Assembly (NCBI RefSeq): GCF_021398715.1
Contig: NZ_CP090347.1
Coordinates: 2,914,001-2,978,000, forward strand
Direction of reading: 5' to 3'
Source: Microbacterium binotii
GTDB lineage: Bacteria > Actinomycetota > Actinomycetes > Actinomycetales > Microbacteriaceae
Length of the DNA: 64,000 nt
Below the pieces are notes generated by a model that was not told where the DNA came from, did not search any database, and worked only from the letters and a program-made list of their open reading frames with translations. Shown here in pieces: positions 1-9,458 of this stretch. Position numbers and translations under genes: made by a program. The number at the start of each line of letters is the position of its first letter. Within the stretch, counting starts at the first letter, position 1.

Positions 1-824
1 GCATCGGCCGCGACGGCGGAGACGGGGAGGATGCCGCCACCCAGCGCCTTGCCCAGCACGTACATGTCGGGCACGACGCCCTCGCGCTCGCACGCGAACG
101 TGTAGCCGGTGCGCCCGAGGCCCGATTGGATCTCATCGGCGATGAACAGCACCTCGTGGCGGGTGCAGATCTCACGCACCGCGGCGAGGTATCCCGAGGG
201 AGGCACGATGACGCCTGCCTCGCCCTGGATCGGCTCGATCAGCACGGCCGCGGTGCTGTCGGTGATGGCCGCTTCGAGGGCGTCCGCGTCACCGAACGGT
301 GCCGCGACGAACCCGGGTGTGAACGGGCCGAAATCGCCGCGCGCCTCAGGGTCGTCGCTGAAGCCGACGATGGTCGTCGTCCGGCCGTGGAAGTTGCCGC
401 CCGCGACGACGATCTCGGCCGCACCGGCAGGAACCCCCTTCACCCGGTACGCCCACGCGCGGGCGACCTTGATCGCGGTCTCGACCGCCTCGGCGCCCGT
501 GTTCATCGGCAGGACGAGGTCCTTGCCGCACAGCTCGGCGAGCGCAGCCGCGAAGACGCCGAGCTGGTCGTTGTGGTACGCCCGGCTCGTCAGGGTGAGG
601 CGCGTGAGCTGCTCCTGCGCGACCGCCACGATCGCCGGATGCAGGTGGCCGAAGTTGAGGGCGGAGTACGCCGACAGCAGGTCGAGGTAGCGCTTGCCCT
701 CGACGTCGGTGACCCACGATCCCTCACCGCGGGAGATGACGACCGGCAGCGGGTGGTAGTTGTGGGCGAGGTGCGCGTCCTCGGCCGTGATGATGTCGCT
801 CGTGGTGGTGTCGAGCACAGACAT
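1..824 (-). CDS. rocD: Ornithine aminotransferase, C-terminus outside the window
   Basis: PLP-dependent class III aminotransferase converting ornithine and 2-oxoglutarate to glutamate semialdehyde and glutamate. The start is the ATG at 824, with GGAG upstream; about 274 codons are inside and the 3' end is missing. Visible family features include a YSALNFGH segment near residue 50, an [11 protein letters not shown] stretch, the NFHGRTTT segment, the [13 protein letters not shown] region carrying the PLP-binding Asp, and LGKALGGG with the Schiff-base lysine. It follows ddaH on the same strand with 20 bp between them, so the two are probably co-transcribed for arginine/ornithine breakdown, with putA nearby taking the semialdehyde further. 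The RocD assignment over other ornithine/acetylornithine aminotransferases is by resemblance. Confidence 0.88.
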   Translation of the reverse strand, partial: MSVLDTTTSDIITAEDAHLAHNYHPLPVVISRGEGSWVTDVEGKRYLDLLSAYSALNFGHLHPAIVAVAQEQLTRLTLTSRAYHNDQLGVFAAALAELCGKDLVLPMNTGAEAVETAIKVARAWAYRVKGVPAGAAEIVVAGGNFHGRTTTIVGFSDDPEARGDFGPFTPGFVAAPFGDADALEAAITDSTAAVLIEPIQGEAGVIVPPSGYLAAVREICTRHEVLFIADEIQSGLGRTGYTFACEREGVVPDMYVLGKALGGGILPVSAVAAD

Positions 825-844
825 GTCGGTCTCCTTCATCGACG

Positions 845-1699
845 TCATCGACGCAGCTCCAGCGTGCAGCACTTGATGCCGCCGCCGCCGAGCAGCAGCT
901 CGGACAGATCGATCAGCACGGGGTTGTACCCGCGCTCGCGCAGCTGCGCCTCGAACCCTTTCGCGCGGGGCGAGATGAACACGTTGTAGCCGTCGCTGGC
1001 GGAGTTCAGCCCGAAGACGTCGCCGTCCGCATCCGAGACGCGGATGGCGTCGGGGTAACGCTCGGCGAGGATCTCCTGGCTCGCCTCGTCGAACGCGCCC
1101 GGAAGATACGCGATGTTCGCCTTCTCGACGCCGCCGGGGCCCTCGACCGGGTCCAGCACGGCGATCGCGGTGTCGAGGTGGTAGAACCGCGGATCCACGA
1201 GCGTGAGCGAGACGACCTCACGGCCGAAGACCTCTCCGACCTCGCGGTGGCTGTCACCGGTCGAGCGGAAGCCGGTGCCGGCGAGGATCGTGTTCCCCAC
1301 GAGAAGGAAGTCCCCCTCGCCCTCGTTGACCTCCTCGGGTCGGGCGACGCGGAACCCGTTCGCGGCGAACCAGTCCATGAACGGCTCCGCCTCCTCCGCG
1401 CGCTCGGCGAAGCGGAACTTCGGGCCGTAGGCGACACCGTCGATGACGAAGCCGCCGTTGGCCGTATAGACCATGTCGGGAAGCCCGGGCACGCCGTCGA
1501 TGAGGCGCACCTCGTGGCCGAGCGCGACGTAGGCGTCGTACAGCGTCTGCCACTGCGCGACGGCCTTGGCCGTGTCGGTCGGGTCGGCGGGCCGCATCCA
1601 CGGATTGATGGAGTAGCTGACCGTGAAGTGCTCGGGACGGCACATCAGGTAGCTGCGGCGCTGGGCGATACGGGATGAGGGCACGGATGCGGTGGACAT
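845..1699 (-). CDS. ddaH: Dimethylarginine dimethylaminohydrolase-like amidinotransferase-fold hydrolase
   Basis: A 284-residue enzyme of the guanidino-modifying (pentein) superfamily; members hydrolyse methylated arginine, arginine or related guanidines to citrulline. It opens after the RBS GAAGGAGCT. Family signatures are the early CRPEHF segment, NEGEGDFLL in the middle, FYHLDTAI with the catalytic His, and a C-terminal [10 protein letters not shown] placing the nucleophilic Cys at about 277. It precedes rocD by 20 bp, a pairing that suggests guanidino nitrogen is channelled to ornithine/glutamate metabolism. The true substrate cannot be read from sequence; an arginine deiminase/dihydrolase role remains possible. 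Confidence 0.82.
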   Translation of the reverse strand: MSTASVPSSRIAQRRSYLMCRPEHFTVSYSINPWMRPADPTDTAKAVAQWQTLYDAYVALGHEVRLIDGVPGLPDMVYTANGGFVIDGVAYGPKFRFAERAEEAEPFMDWFAANGFRVARPEEVNEGEGDFLLVGNTILAGTGFRSTGDSHREVGEVFGREVVSLTLVDPRFYHLDTAIAVLDPVEGPGGVEKANIAYLPGAFDEASQEILAERYPDAIRVSDADGDVFGLNSASDGYNVFISPRAKGFEAQLRERGYNPVLIDLSELLLGGGGIKCCTLELRR

Positions 1700-1875
1700 T
1701 CAGCTCCTTCGACATACGGCGGACGCTGTCCTGGGGCCCGGCGGAGCTGTCAGAGAGCCGGCGACACGGGCACGCCGGATGACATTCTCGCACGATGAGG
1801 CCGATCACGACCGGAAGCCCGCACCCGATGCGGCCGTGCCAGGCTGGAGCGCACACCCCTGTCGAAGGAGACCCT

Positions 1876-2763
1876 ATGAAGCAGCGCACACTCGGACCGT
1901 TCTCCGTCTCGGCCATCGGCCTCGGAGCCATGCCCCTCTCGATGAACAACGACAACGAGCTCCCCGATCGGCAGAGCGCGATCGGGACCGTGCACGCCGC
2001 GCTGGATGCGGGCGTGACGTTCATCGACACGGCCGACATCTACGCCCCGAGCTGGGATGCGATGGGGCACAACGAGCAGCTCGTCGCCGAAGCCCTCGCC
2101 TCGTGGGGCGGCGACCGCTCGTCGATCGTGGTGACGACGAAGGGCGGCATCACGCGCACCGAGGAGAAGGACTTCGGCCGCGACGGCTCCCTGCCGTACC
2201 TGCGCGGCGCCGTGGAGTCGTCGCTGCGGCGCCTGGGCACCGACGTCATCGACCTGTATCAGTACCACCGCCCCGACCGCTGGATCGTCTACGGCGAGAT
2301 CATGCAGAACCTCAAGACCCTGCACGACGAGGGCAAGGTGCGCGCGCTCGGCATCTCGAACGCGAGCATCGAGGAGATCCAGATCGCCCAGGAGGTCCTC
2401 GGCGACGCGCTCGTGAGCGTGCAGAACGAGTTCTCGCCGCGCCATCCCGGCAGCTACAAGGAGCTGACCTACTGCGCGGATGCAGGACTCGCGTTCCTCC
2501 CTTGGAGCCCGCTCGGCGGCACCGGCGGCGGCGGACGCTCAGTCGGCGAGCGCTTCCGCGTGTTCTCCGAGGTCGGCGAGGCGCACGGCGTCAGCCCGCA
2601 GCAGGTAGTGCTCGCCTGGGAGCTCGCCCTCGCCGACACCGTGATCCCGATCCCGGGCGCACGGCGTGCCGCATCCATCACCGACAGCGCGAAGGCGGCC
2701 GATCTGGAGCTGTCCGCGGACGAGATCGAGCGACTGTCCTACTCGGTGGGCATCGACGCCTGA
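1876..2763 (+). CDS. Aldo/keto reductase
   Basis: A 295-residue NADPH-dependent aldo/keto reductase with a TIM-barrel fold, probably reducing small aldehydes or ketones in the cytoplasm. The ATG at 1876 is preceded by GAAGGAG at good spacing, so longer upstream readings are not used. Seen in sequence: LGPFSVSAIGLGAM at the N-terminus, FIDTADIY (catalytic Asp and Tyr), TTKGG with the catalytic Lys, LYQYHRPD where the His is expected, and a C-terminal VIPIPGARR cofactor loop. It is divergent from ddaH and is followed by a strong hairpin. Physiological substrate unknown. Confidence 0.9.
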   Translation: MKQRTLGPFSVSAIGLGAMPLSMNNDNELPDRQSAIGTVHAALDAGVTFIDTADIYAPSWDAMGHNEQLVAEALASWGGDRSSIVVTTKGGITRTEEKDFGRDGSLPYLRGAVESSLRRLGTDVIDLYQYHRPDRWIVYGEIMQNLKTLHDEGKVRALGISNASIEEIQIAQEVLGDALVSVQNEFSPRHPGSYKELTYCADAGLAFLPWSPLGGTGGGGRSVGERFRVFSEVGEAHGVSPQQVVLAWELALADTVIPIPGARRAASITDSAKAADLELSADEIERLSYSVGIDA

Positions 2764-2776
2764 CGCGCGAGAGGAC

Positions 2777-2816
2777 GAAGGGATGCGGCGGGCGATCGTT
2801 CCGGCCGCATCCCTTC
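2777..2816 (+). terminator. Hairpin downstream of the aldo/keto reductase
   Basis: A perfect 13-bp inverted repeat (2777-2789 with 2804-2816) with a 14-nt loop begins 13 bp after the stop codon. There is no clear U-tract, as is common for actinobacterial terminators. The arms contain the octamer GGATGCGG and its complement, the most repeated word in this window. Function inferred from position. Confidence 0.6.
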
Positions 2817-2923
2817 CTCGTCGATAGGCCCGTGGCGTCCGGTGGTCACAGAGCGGGTCTATGATCAGACGTCCGATAGTTGCGGATAGTCAACCTTTTC
2901 CGCCTCATCCCACCGGAGGCTCC

Positions 2924-4837
2924 ATGTCCGAGACTGCGCGCACCGACCAGCCAGTGATGACGCACCGCGCCATCCTGCTGGTGATCTTCGGCCTCATGGC
3001 CGGCATGTTCCTCTCCGCCCTCGACCAGACCATCGTGGGCACGGCGATCCGCACGATCGGCGACGACCTGCACGGGCTGAGCCTGCAGGCCTGGGTCACC
3101 ACGGCGTACCTGATCGTCTCGACGATCGCCACGCCCATCTACGGCAAGCTCTCCGACATCTTCGGCCGCCGACCCCTCTTCCTCTTCGCCATCATCGTGT
3201 TCATCCTCGGCTCCGTGCTCGCGAGCTTCTCGACCGACATGGTGCAGCTCGCCGCGTTCCGCGCGGTGCAGGGCCTCGGCGCCGGCGGTCTCATGTCGAT
3301 GCCACTGGCGATCATGGGCGACATCCTCGCGCCGCGCGAGCGCGCCAAGTACCAGGGCTACTTCCTCGCCGTCTTCGGCATCTCGAGCGTCATCGGCCCC
3401 CTGGTCGGCGGACTCTTCTCCGGCGCGGACCAGATCCTGTGGATCGCGGGATGGCGCTGGGTGTTCCTCATCAATGTGCCGATCGGCATCATCGCCCTGT
3501 TCATCGTCGTGCGCTTCCTGCACATCCCGCACCACCCGCGCGAGTCGGTGCGCATCGACTGGTGGGGCGCGGCGCTCGTCGTGGTCGCCCTCGTCCCGCT
3601 CCTGCTGGTGGCCGAACAGGGCCGCGAGTGGGGCTGGGACTCCCCCATCGCCATCGCCTGCTACGTCGTGGGTGCGCTAGGCGCTGTCGCGTTCGTGTTC
3701 GTCGAACGCGCGATGAAGACGGATGCGCTGATCCCGCTGACGCTCTTCCACTCGTCGACGTTCTCGATGGCGACCGTCATCGGCGTGCTCGTGGGCTTCG
3801 GCATGTTCGGTGCGATGCTGACGCTGCCGCTGTATCTGCAGCTCGTGCTGGGCGCCACGCCCACCGAGAGCGGCTTCCAGATGCTGCCGATGATCCTCGG
3901 TCTCATGATCGCCTCGATCGCGAGCGGTCAGATCATCGCGCGCACCGGCCGGTACCGCATGTTCCCGATCCTCGGCACGCTGTTCCTCTCGGGTGGATAC
4001 GTGCTGCTGACCTTCCTCCGCGTCGACAGCTCGTACTGGTTCCTCGCCGGCGCCATGCTGCTGCTCGGTCTCGGTCTCGGTCAGCTCATGCAGACGCTGA
4101 CGATCGCCAGCCAGAACTCCGTCGGTCTGCGCGACATGGGTGTGGCCACGAGCGCGTCGACCTTCTTCCGTCAGATCGGTGGAACCCTCGGCACCGCCGT
4201 GCTCCTCTCGCTCCTGTTCACACTGGTGCCCGCGAACATCCAGAACTCTTTCGCCGATGAGACGACCGTCACGAACGCGCTCGAGGCGGCGCTCGATCCC
4301 GCGGTCACCCAGGCTCCCGAGAACGCGGCGATCATGAAGACGATCTACGACCCGATCGTGGCGAACCTGCAGCAGGCGGCGAGCGCCGCATCCGTCGACC
4401 TTTCGAACGATGCCGCCCGCGAGGCGTTCGTCGCTCAGGCCGTGCCGCAGGTGCAGGAGGCTCTCGCCTCGAAGAGCGACGACCAGAGCTTCGACGGGTC
4501 GGTCATGAACGACACGTCGTTCCTCAACGGCGCAGACCCCCGCCTGACCGCTCCGATCCTCGTCGGCTTCAACGATTCCGCGACGGTCGTCTATCGAGTG
4601 GCGCTGGGTGTCGTGCTGCTCGCGTTCGTGCTGACGCTGTTCTTCCGCACGCCTCCGCTGCGGGCCAAGTCCGCGCTGCAGGAGGCGGCGGATGAGGCGG
4701 CCGCCGCATCCGAAGCCGACGATCCGGCCGTGCTCGCGCAGGCCGCGGCGGCGGATGCGGGTGCGCTGGTCGCGCCCGACACCGGCCCCGTGCCCACCGC
4801 GGACCGACCACTCACGAGGCGAGACCTCCGCGACTGA
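2924..4837 (+). CDS. MFS multidrug exporter, DHA2/EmrB type (14 TM)
   Basis: A 637-residue major facilitator of the drug:H+ antiporter-2 family, a plasma membrane exporter with about 14 helices. The start ATG at 2924 follows CCGGAGG, and an in-frame extension upstream lacks an RBS. The first helix contains the DHA2 motif LDQTIVGTA, followed by the loop GKLSDIFGRRP. A large non-membrane insert of about 110 residues (roughly 460-570) precedes the last helix, and the C-terminal 50 residues are Ala/Asp/Glu-rich and cytoplasmic. A TATGAT box lies at 2860-2865 as a possible -10. No regulator is adjacent, so the exported compound is unknown. Confidence 0.9.
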   Translation: MSETARTDQPVMTHRAILLVIFGLMAGMFLSALDQTIVGTAIRTIGDDLHGLSLQAWVTTAYLIVSTIATPIYGKLSDIFGRRPLFLFAIIVFILGSVLASFSTDMVQLAAFRAVQGLGAGGLMSMPLAIMGDILAPRERAKYQGYFLAVFGISSVIGPLVGGLFSGADQILWIAGWRWVFLINVPIGIIALFIVVRFLHIPHHPRESVRIDWWGAALVVVALVPLLLVAEQGREWGWDSPIAIACYVVGALGAVAFVFVERAMKTDALIPLTLFHSSTFSMATVIGVLVGFGMFGAMLTLPLYLQLVLGATPTESGFQMLPMILGLMIASIASGQIIARTGRYRMFPILGTLFLSGGYVLLTFLRVDSSYWFLAGAMLLLGLGLGQLMQTLTIASQNSVGLRDMGVATSASTFFRQIGGTLGTAVLLSLLFTLVPANIQNSFADETTVTNALEAALDPAVTQAPENAAIMKTIYDPIVANLQQAASAASVDLSNDAAREAFVAQAVPQVQEALASKSDDQSFDGSVMNDTSFLNGADPRLTAPILVGFNDSATVVYRVALGVVLLAFVLTLFFRTPPLRAKSALQEAADEAAAASEADDPAVLAQAAAADAGALVAPDTGPVPTADRPLTRRDLRD

Positions 4838-4872
4838 GCTCCGTCACCGCGCATGTCCCACGCGCCGCACCG

Positions 4873-4926
4873 CATGTCCCACGTGCTGCAGGAATCGGGT
4901 CTGATTTCTGCAGCAAGTGGGACATG
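4873..4926. repeat. Palindromic element D between convergent genes
   Basis: Arms 4873-4896 and 4903-4926 are inverted repeats matching at 22 of 24 positions around a 6-nt loop; the arm starts CATGTCCCAC. A further direct half-copy of CATGTCCCAC lies at 4852-4861. It sits between the 3' ends of the MFS gene and putA, so it could act as a bidirectional terminator or be a REP-like element. Confidence 0.7.
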
Positions 4927-4977
4927 GATTCGGGAACCGCCCGGCGCGATGACAGGGCGACCGGCCCGGGCCACGCT

Positions 4978-7900
4978 CTAGATGACCTCTTCGCTCCACG
5001 CGTCGGGGTTGCCGAAGCGGTGCGCGGTGATCGCGATGGCCTGTTCGTGCAGGAACGGCAGCAGCTCGAGGCGGCCGGCCGTGGTGACCGGGTTCGCGTA
5101 GACGGCGAGATCCGGGTCTCCGGCGATCGCCTCGGCCAGCGTTCGGTGCAGGACGTCGGTCTCGGAAGCGGGCCCCACGAGCCGCGCTCGCGCGACGCGC
5201 GGCTTCACGCTGACACCGGCCGCATCCGCCTCGGCGCGGGTGAGCCGCTCGATCCACTGCGCGTCGGTCTCGACGTGCACCGTGAGACCCGCCTCGCCCA
5301 GGGCGCGGCGGACGGCGGGCGGAAGCCCCGTCGCCGTGCTCAGGGATGCGGCCGAACCTGCGCGCAGGGCGGCGAGCGCGACGCGCAGCACCTCCTGCAC
5401 CTCCGCGCTCGCGGTCGCCCGCACGGCGACGTCGACCGACCGGTACCGGAACAGGTTCCGCTCGACACCGAGCCCCGTCACATCCTTGATGCGGCCGAAC
5501 TCACGGTCCCACTCCACCGCGTCCGACAGCGCTGCCCGGCGCAGCCATTCGAAGCGTTCGTAGTCCAGTGACGGCTGGGCGGCTTCGATGATCGCGGTGA
5601 TGCGCGAGTCGAGCCCGCGCAGATGCAGCGTGGTCGAGCCACCGACCGCGGTGGGTCGCCAACTCCCGAGGCCGATCAGGTAGTTCGGGCCGCCGGCCTT
5701 CGTGCCCGCCCCGACCGATGAGCGCTTCCATCCGCCGAAGGGCTGGCGCTGCACGATCGCCCCCGTGATGCCGCGGTTCACGTAGAGGTTTCCCGCCTCC
5801 ACGCGGTCGAGCCACAGCGCGAGGTCGTCGGGGTGCTGGGTGTGAAGACCCGCGGTCAGCCCGTAGGCGACCGCGTTCTGCAGCTCGATCGCCTCGGCCA
5901 GCGACGATGCGTGCATGACGCCCAGCACCGGACCGAAGAACTCCTCGAGGTGGAAGCGCGACCCCGGCGCGACGCCGGTGCGGATGCCGGGACGCCACAG
6001 CCGTCCCGCCAGTTCGGGTGCACCGTCGATCTGCTCGGGCTCCACGAGCCACTTCTCGCCGTCGTCGAGCGTCGTCAGCGCCCACGCCAGTTTGCCCTGC
6101 GGCGGCTCGATCACCGGCCCCACCTCCGCGGCGGCGTCGGCGGGCGATGCCACCACGAGCGAGCGCGTGGCATCGACGAGCTGGCGCGCGAAGCGGGCCG
6201 AGCGCCCCACAGAGCCGACGAGGATCGCGAGGGATGCGGCGGAGCACTTCTGTCCGGCGTGGCCGAACGCGCTCCGGACGAGGTCGGATGCGGCCAGATC
6301 GAGATCGGCCGACGGCATGATGATGATGGCGTTCTTGCCGCTCGTCTCCGCCAGCAGCGGCAGGTCCGGTCGCCAGGAGCGGAAGAGCTGCGCAGTCTCC
6401 CACGACCCGGTGAGGATCACCCGATCCACCGCGGGATGGGAGATGAGCTGCTCCCCCAGCTCCCCTTCGTCGATGTCGACGAGAGCGAGCAGGTCGCGGG
6501 GCACGCCCGCATCCCACAGCGCCTCGGCGACGACGGCCGCCGAGCGGCGCGCCTGCGGGGCAGGCTTGAACACCACGCCGGAGCCGGCCGCGAGGGCCGC
6601 GAGCACGCCTCCCGCGGGGATCGCGAGCGGGAAGTTCCACGGCGGAGCGACGACCGTCAGCCGCGCCGGGACGAAGACGGCACCGGCGACCCGGTCCAGC
6701 TCGCGCGCGGTGGCGGCGTAGTAGTTGGCGAAGTCCACTGCCTCGCTCACCTCGACGTCCGCCTCGGCGAGCACCTTGCCGGTCTCGGATGCGGCGACCT
6801 CGATGAGCAGGTCGCGCCGCGCCTCGAGGGATCGCGCGGCCGCCTGCAGCACCACGGCCCGGTCGGCCGCTGGCAGCGAGCCCCAGCCGGCGGCCGCGTC
6901 GCGCACGCGCGCGATCGTGCGCTCGAGAGTGTCGGTGTCGCCGACGCGGGCTCCGCCGATGGTGGCGTCGCCGGCGGTCGAGGTCTCGATCCTCTCGATG
7001 ATGCGCTGCGCCCACTCGCGGTTGGCGGGGAGAGCCGGGTCGGTGTCGGCGGCGGGGCGGAAGCCGGGCGCCCCGTGCACGCCGGCGTTCGATTCGCGCG
7101 GCGAGAAGACGGCCGTCTCGACGAACTCCGCGCCGCCGAACAGGACGGAGTGCGCGTCGGGCTCGGTGCGGTCGGCGGCGATGCCGAGCACGGCCTGGGT
7201 GAGACCTGCGATCTCCTGCGTGGGGGCGGGGTCTCTCAGGATGGCGGGCTCGGCCGCATCCGCTGCGCTCTGCAGACGGTTCTGCCCGCGCCGGGGTCCG
7301 ATGCGCAGCCCCGCCTCCGTCGACCGCTGGATCGATGCGAGGAAGCGGTCGCGCTCGCGTTCGAACAGCTCGGGGTCGGTGTCGAGATCGAACGCGGCGG
7401 AGAGGAAGTTCTCGTTGGACGCGTTCTCCTCGAGCCGGCGCACGAGGTAGCTGATCGCCACGTCGAACTCGTCGGGACGCACGACCGGCACGTACAGCAG
7501 AACGGAGCCCACCTCGCGAGAGACCGCGGCGACCTGACCCGCGGCCATACCCAGGAGCATCTCGAACTCGATGCGCTCGCGCACACCGCGCTCGCCGGCG
7601 AGCAACCACGCGTAGGCGACGTCGAAGAGGTTGTGACCGGCGACACCCACGCGCACGGCGGCGGCGTGGTCGGCATCCAGTGCCCAGTCGAGGCAGCGCA
7701 GATAGTTCGCGTCGGTGTCGAGCTTCGTGTCGTACGGGGCCTGCGGCCAAACGTGCATGATCGCGTCGACGCGCTCCATCGCGAGGTTCGCGCCCTTCAC
7801 CAGGCGCACCTTGATGCCGGCGCCGCCGCCCGCGACGCGCTGCCGGGCCCAGGCGGTCAGCTCCTGCAGAGCCGGGAGCGCATCGGGCAGGTACGCCTGG

Positions 7901-8676
7901 AGCACGATGCCCGCCTCGAGCTGCGAGAGCCGCTCGTCCTCGAGGATGCGGGTGAACACCGCGATCGTGAGGTCGAGGTCGCGGTACTCCTCCATGTCGA
8001 GGTTGATGAAGGTGCCGTCGGCGGCAGCGCTCAGATACAGCGGCAGCAGGCGCTCGACGACACGCTCGACGACCTCGTCGAACGCCCAGAGCGAGATGTG
8101 CCCCGCGATGGCCGAGACCTTGACCGAGACGTAGTCGACGTCGGGGCGGCGGATGAGCTCGTGGATGCCGTCGAGTCGGCGCCGCGCCTCGTTCTCGCCC
8201 AGCACGGCCTCGCCCAGCAGGTTGAGATTCAGCTTGGCGCCGCCCGCGCGCAGCTTGGTGATCGCCGCCCCCAGCTTCTCGGGGCGGGCGTCGACGATGA
8301 GGTGGCCGACCATGTCGCGCAGCGCACGGCGGGCGATCGGTACGACGGGCGTGGGCACCGCCGGGGCGACGGCCCCTCCGACCCGCACGGCGGAGCGCAG
8401 GTACCAGGGCAGGAAGTCGGGCACGAGCGGGGCGATGCGGCTGAGGTTCGCCGCCGCCGCCGACAGGCTCTCGGGGCGCATGACACCGTCGACGAACCCG
8501 ATCGTGAACGGCAGCCCGTTGGGGTCGCGCAGCACTCCCGCGAGGCGCTCCGCCGCGGGGTCCGCGTGGGCGTCGGCGGCTTCGGCGACCCAACGGCGCG
8601 CGAGGGTGACCGCGTCGTCGGCGAGGGATGCGGGACGCGGCGCTCGTGGCGCCCCCGCCTCGGTGCTGGAGGACAT
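4978..8676 (-). CDS. putA: Bifunctional proline dehydrogenase / L-glutamate gamma-semialdehyde dehydrogenase
   Basis: A 1232-residue fused enzyme that oxidises proline to glutamate in two steps (FAD, then NAD). The N-terminal half (about residues 90-460) is the proline dehydrogenase barrel, with NLDMEEYRDLDL and IKVRLVKGANLA segments. The aldehyde dehydrogenase domain (about 560-1030) shows PWNFPLAIP, the general-base Glu in AETSGKNA and the nucleophilic Cys in GHAGQKCSAAS. No N-terminal ribbon-helix-helix domain is present, so it is not the self-regulating PutA type. About 180 C-terminal residues form an additional domain. The ATG lies 6 nt from a TAGGCT box, suggesting a leaderless mRNA. 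Together with rocD it points to amino-acid use as carbon and nitrogen source. Confidence 0.93.
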   Translation of the reverse strand: MSSSTEAGAPRAPRPASLADDAVTLARRWVAEAADAHADPAAERLAGVLRDPNGLPFTIGFVDGVMRPESLSAAAANLSRIAPLVPDFLPWYLRSAVRVGGAVAPAVPTPVVPIARRALRDMVGHLIVDARPEKLGAAITKLRAGGAKLNLNLLGEAVLGENEARRRLDGIHELIRRPDVDYVSVKVSAIAGHISLWAFDEVVERVVERLLPLYLSAAADGTFINLDMEEYRDLDLTIAVFTRILEDERLSQLEAGIVLQAYLPDALPALQELTAWARQRVAGGGAGIKVRLVKGANLAMERVDAIMHVWPQAPYDTKLDTDANYLRCLDWALDADHAAAVRVGVAGHNLFDVAYAWLLAGERGVRERIEFEMLLGMAAGQVAAVSREVGSVLLYVPVVRPDEFDVAISYLVRRLEENASNENFLSAAFDLDTDPELFERERDRFLASIQRSTEAGLRIGPRRGQNRLQSAADAAEPAILRDPAPTQEIAGLTQAVLGIAADRTEPDAHSVLFGGAEFVETAVFSPRESNAGVHGAPGFRPAADTDPALPANREWAQRIIERIETSTAGDATIGGARVGDTDTLERTIARVRDAAAGWGSLPAADRAVVLQAAARSLEARRDLLIEVAASETGKVLAEADVEVSEAVDFANYYAATARELDRVAGAVFVPARLTVVAPPWNFPLAIPAGGVLAALAAGSGVVFKPAPQARRSAAVVAEALWDAGVPRDLLALVDIDEGELGEQLISHPAVDRVILTGSWETAQLFRSWRPDLPLLAETSGKNAIIIMPSADLDLAASDLVRSAFGHAGQKCSAASLAILVGSVGRSARFARQLVDATRSLVVASPADAAAEVGPVIEPPQGKLAWALTTLDDGEKWLVEPEQIDGAPELAGRLWRPGIRTGVAPGSRFHLEEFFGPVLGVMHASSLAEAIELQNAVAYGLTAGLHTQHPDDLALWLDRVEAGNLYVNRGITGAIVQRQPFGGWKRSSVGAGTKAGGPNYLIGLGSWRPTAVGGSTTLHLRGLDSRITAIIEAAQPSLDYERFEWLRRAALSDAVEWDREFGRIKDVTGLGVERNLFRYRSVDVAVRATASAEVQEVLRVALAALRAGSAASLSTATGLPPAVRRALGEAGLTVHVETDAQWIERLTRAEADAAGVSVKPRVARARLVGPASETDVLHRTLAEAIAGDPDLAVYANPVTTAGRLELLPFLHEQAIAITAHRFGNPDAWSEEVI

Positions 8677-8682
8677 GCGCTC

Positions 8683-8688
8683 AGCCTA
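8683..8688 (-). promoter_or_regulatory. -10 box of putA, leaderless arrangement
   Basis: TAGGCT on the minus strand ends exactly 6 nt before the putA ATG at 8676, which puts the predicted transcription start at the start codon. No Shine-Dalgarno sequence is present. Confidence 0.5.
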
Positions 8689-8742
8689 CGTCGGGGCCCG
8701 GCGGCGCCACCGGCGTGACACGAGCCCGCGGACGGCGCCGGA

Positions 8743-9306
8743 TCAGCGCCAGATGCTGGGGGCGGGGCGACGCGTCGACGGTAGCGCCACATCTTCGGCC
8801 CAGCGGAGCATCCACTCCTCGGGAGCCGGCACGGTGGCGGGATCCTGGCCCAGCGCCTCGAACAGCTCTGTGAGGCCCACCGTGCCGCCGGAGCGACGCA
8901 CGAAACGACCGCGGGCGATGAGCTGCGCGTAGATCTCACCGTCGACGACGGCGCGGTGTTCGAGGTAGACGGCGCGGTCGTCGGCGGCGATGACGCGCGA
9001 CTCCACGTCGAAGCGCTGCCACAGATGCAGCGACTTGCGGTAGCTGATGGTCGCGTTGGCGACGACCGGATACCAGCCGCGCTCGCGCATGAGGTCCCAG
9101 AGCCCGGTGCGCATCAGCAGGTCGAAGCGACCGAGGTCGAACAGCGACAGGTACCGTCCGTTGTTCATGTGCCCCACGACGTCGAGGTCGGTGGGAAGTG
9201 TCGTCAGTCGGATGCGCCCGACGCCGAGCGAGTCCATCGCGCCTTCGCGACGGTAACGGCGGCGGGAGGAGGCGAGCAGAAGCAGGGTGCGCCAGATCAC
9301 GTTCAC
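8743..9306 (-). CDS. Hotdog-fold acyl-CoA thioesterase-like protein (THEM6-like)
   Basis: A 187-residue protein with a single hotdog domain that resembles 4-hydroxybenzoyl-CoA thioesterase and THEM6-type proteins. The signature is DVVGHMNNGRYLSLFDLGR at residues about 38-56, with the Asp usually involved in catalysis. The GTG at 9306 is chosen because a TACGAT box (9315-9320, minus strand) ends 8 nt upstream and no RBS is seen; a longer reading to 9405 is possible. It is upstream of putA on the same strand with 66 bp between. Substrate unknown. Confidence 0.75.
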   Translation of the reverse strand: MNVIWRTLLLLASSRRRYRREGAMDSLGVGRIRLTTLPTDLDVVGHMNNGRYLSLFDLGRFDLLMRTGLWDLMRERGWYPVVANATISYRKSLHLWQRFDVESRVIAADDRAVYLEHRAVVDGEIYAQLIARGRFVRRSGGTVGLTELFEALGQDPATVPAPEEWMLRWAEDVALPSTRRPAPSIWR

Positions 9307-9446
9307 GACGACAGATCGTAGGAGAGCGCAGGATGATGCGGCAGTCGATTGTACGAATCCGACAGCGGCGGCGGCCGCATCCGGGTCGTCGCTGGTGGCC
9401 CGCAATGACCCGGCGGAGTCGATTTCCGCCGTTCGTGCCGCCCGCG

Positions 9447-9452
9447 TAGAGT
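9447..9452 (+). promoter_or_regulatory. -10 box of the GNAT gene, leaderless arrangement
   Basis: TAGAGT is followed by exactly 6 nt and then the ATG at 9459, with no Shine-Dalgarno sequence. Confidence 0.5.
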
Positions 9453-9458
9453 CTGGCC

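Noticed and set aside
5833..8718. A 961-codon open frame on the plus strand opposite putA
   Set aside because: It is an antisense shadow caused by high GC. Its product has arginine/glycine/histidine-rich low-complexity composition, while the minus strand encodes a full PutA.
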